Assembly (NCBI GenBank): GCA_028820215.1
Contig: JAPPKD010000245.1
Location: 1-40,319 of the forward strand
Source of the DNA: Spirochaetaceae bacterium
Lineage (GTDB): Bacteria; Spirochaetota; Spirochaetia; SZUA-6; Bin103
Direction of reading: 5' to 3'
Length of the DNA stretch: 40,319 nucleotides
Part shown: piece after piece, positions 40,197-40,319 of the stretch
Numbering within the stretch: the first letter of the stretch is position 1
Layout of the letters: the number at the start of each line of letters is the position of its first letter
Notes under the pieces: generated by a model
Seen by the model: only the letters and a program-made list of their open reading frames with translations
Database searches by the model: none
What the model was told of the DNA's origin: nothing
Position numbers and translations under genes: made by a program

Positions 40197-40319
40197 GAGC
40201 TCGGCGCCCTGGACAGGCGTCCGGCTGGCGCGCGGAGCACCCGTGCCACGACACCGCAAACGGGGCGCGCTATGCTCGGACCACCTGGTGGAGCACCGCC
40301 GGGCGGGAGGTTTGCAGCG

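Noticed and set aside
1..40319. CRISPR arrays, tRNA or rRNA genes, insertion sequences
   Set aside because: No regularly spaced repeats, cloverleaf-like sequence, ribosomal signature or transposase motif was seen on either strand by eye.
40197..40319. A possible new + strand gene beginning near the right edge
   Set aside because: TATGCT at about 40271 and a GTG follow, but only ~30 bases remain, too little to support a gene.

Overview
This is a GC-rich, densely coded bacterial window, two-thirds or more G+C by eye. Genes are packed with many 1-4 base start/stop overlaps. The mix is carbohydrate and sugar-acid catabolism, phytanoyl-CoA-type dioxygenases, Gfo/Idh/MocA oxidoreductase, sulfatase, sialidase-like propellers and oligopeptide-type ABC transport. 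That mix is typical of large genomes of uncultured, often marine or sponge-associated bacteria (Poribacteria-, Latescibacterota- or Spirochaetota-like). No rRNA, tRNA or marker gene is present, so this placement is a weak inference. Several gene starts have no Shine-Dalgarno but have a TANNNT hexamer 6-8 bases upstream, which suggests frequent leaderless mRNAs.

Layout. 1-677: the 3' end of what looks like a group II intron (+ strand), abutting the end of a secreted-protein gene (- strand). 764-1900: YbdK-type carboxylate-amine ligase (-). 1933-6476: catabolic operon (+) of a sialidase-like propeller, an IlvD/Edd dehydratase and a GH4 glycosidase. 6483-13940: a defence-like island. It has a small protein plus nucleotidyltransferase pair (+), then a convergent, tightly coupled three-gene operon (-) DUF6361 -> phospholipase-D-like -> large SNF2-type helicase. 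14104-16929: two Fe(II)/2-oxoglutarate dioxygenases and a Gfo/Idh/MocA oxidoreductase (-), divergent from 16975-23210, a complete Opp/Dpp-type ABC importer (two permeases, two ATPases, binding protein; +) that ends in a hairpin/terminator cluster. 23365-28462: a four-gene operon (-) of a CydDC-like heterodimeric ABC exporter, an SRPBCC protein and a seven-bladed FG-GAP propeller, behind an AT-rich inverted repeat. 28591-30995: a predicted TIM-barrel glycosidase-like gene and a HigBA toxin-antitoxin pair (-). 31167-37851: a second catabolic operon (+) of sulfatase, sialidase-like protein, two SDR dehydrogenases, an enolase-superfamily dehydratase and a frameshifted MOSC gene. 37911-40162: a peroxiredoxin pseudogene, an orphan DUF433 antitoxin-like gene, a secreted Ig-like protein and an intact BCP/PrxQ peroxiredoxin.

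How it fits together. The two catabolic operons plus the importer look like a system for taking up and dismantling acidic or sulfated glycans and their sugar acids: sulfate removal, GH4 cleavage, SDR oxidation, then IlvD/Edd and enolase-superfamily dehydration. The most novel-looking element is the DUF6361-PLD-helicase operon. It has the architecture of an anti-mobile-element system, and I do not recognise it under an established name. No stretch longer than about 220 bases lacks a feature. The last 120 bases (40197-40319) hold nothing I can call.
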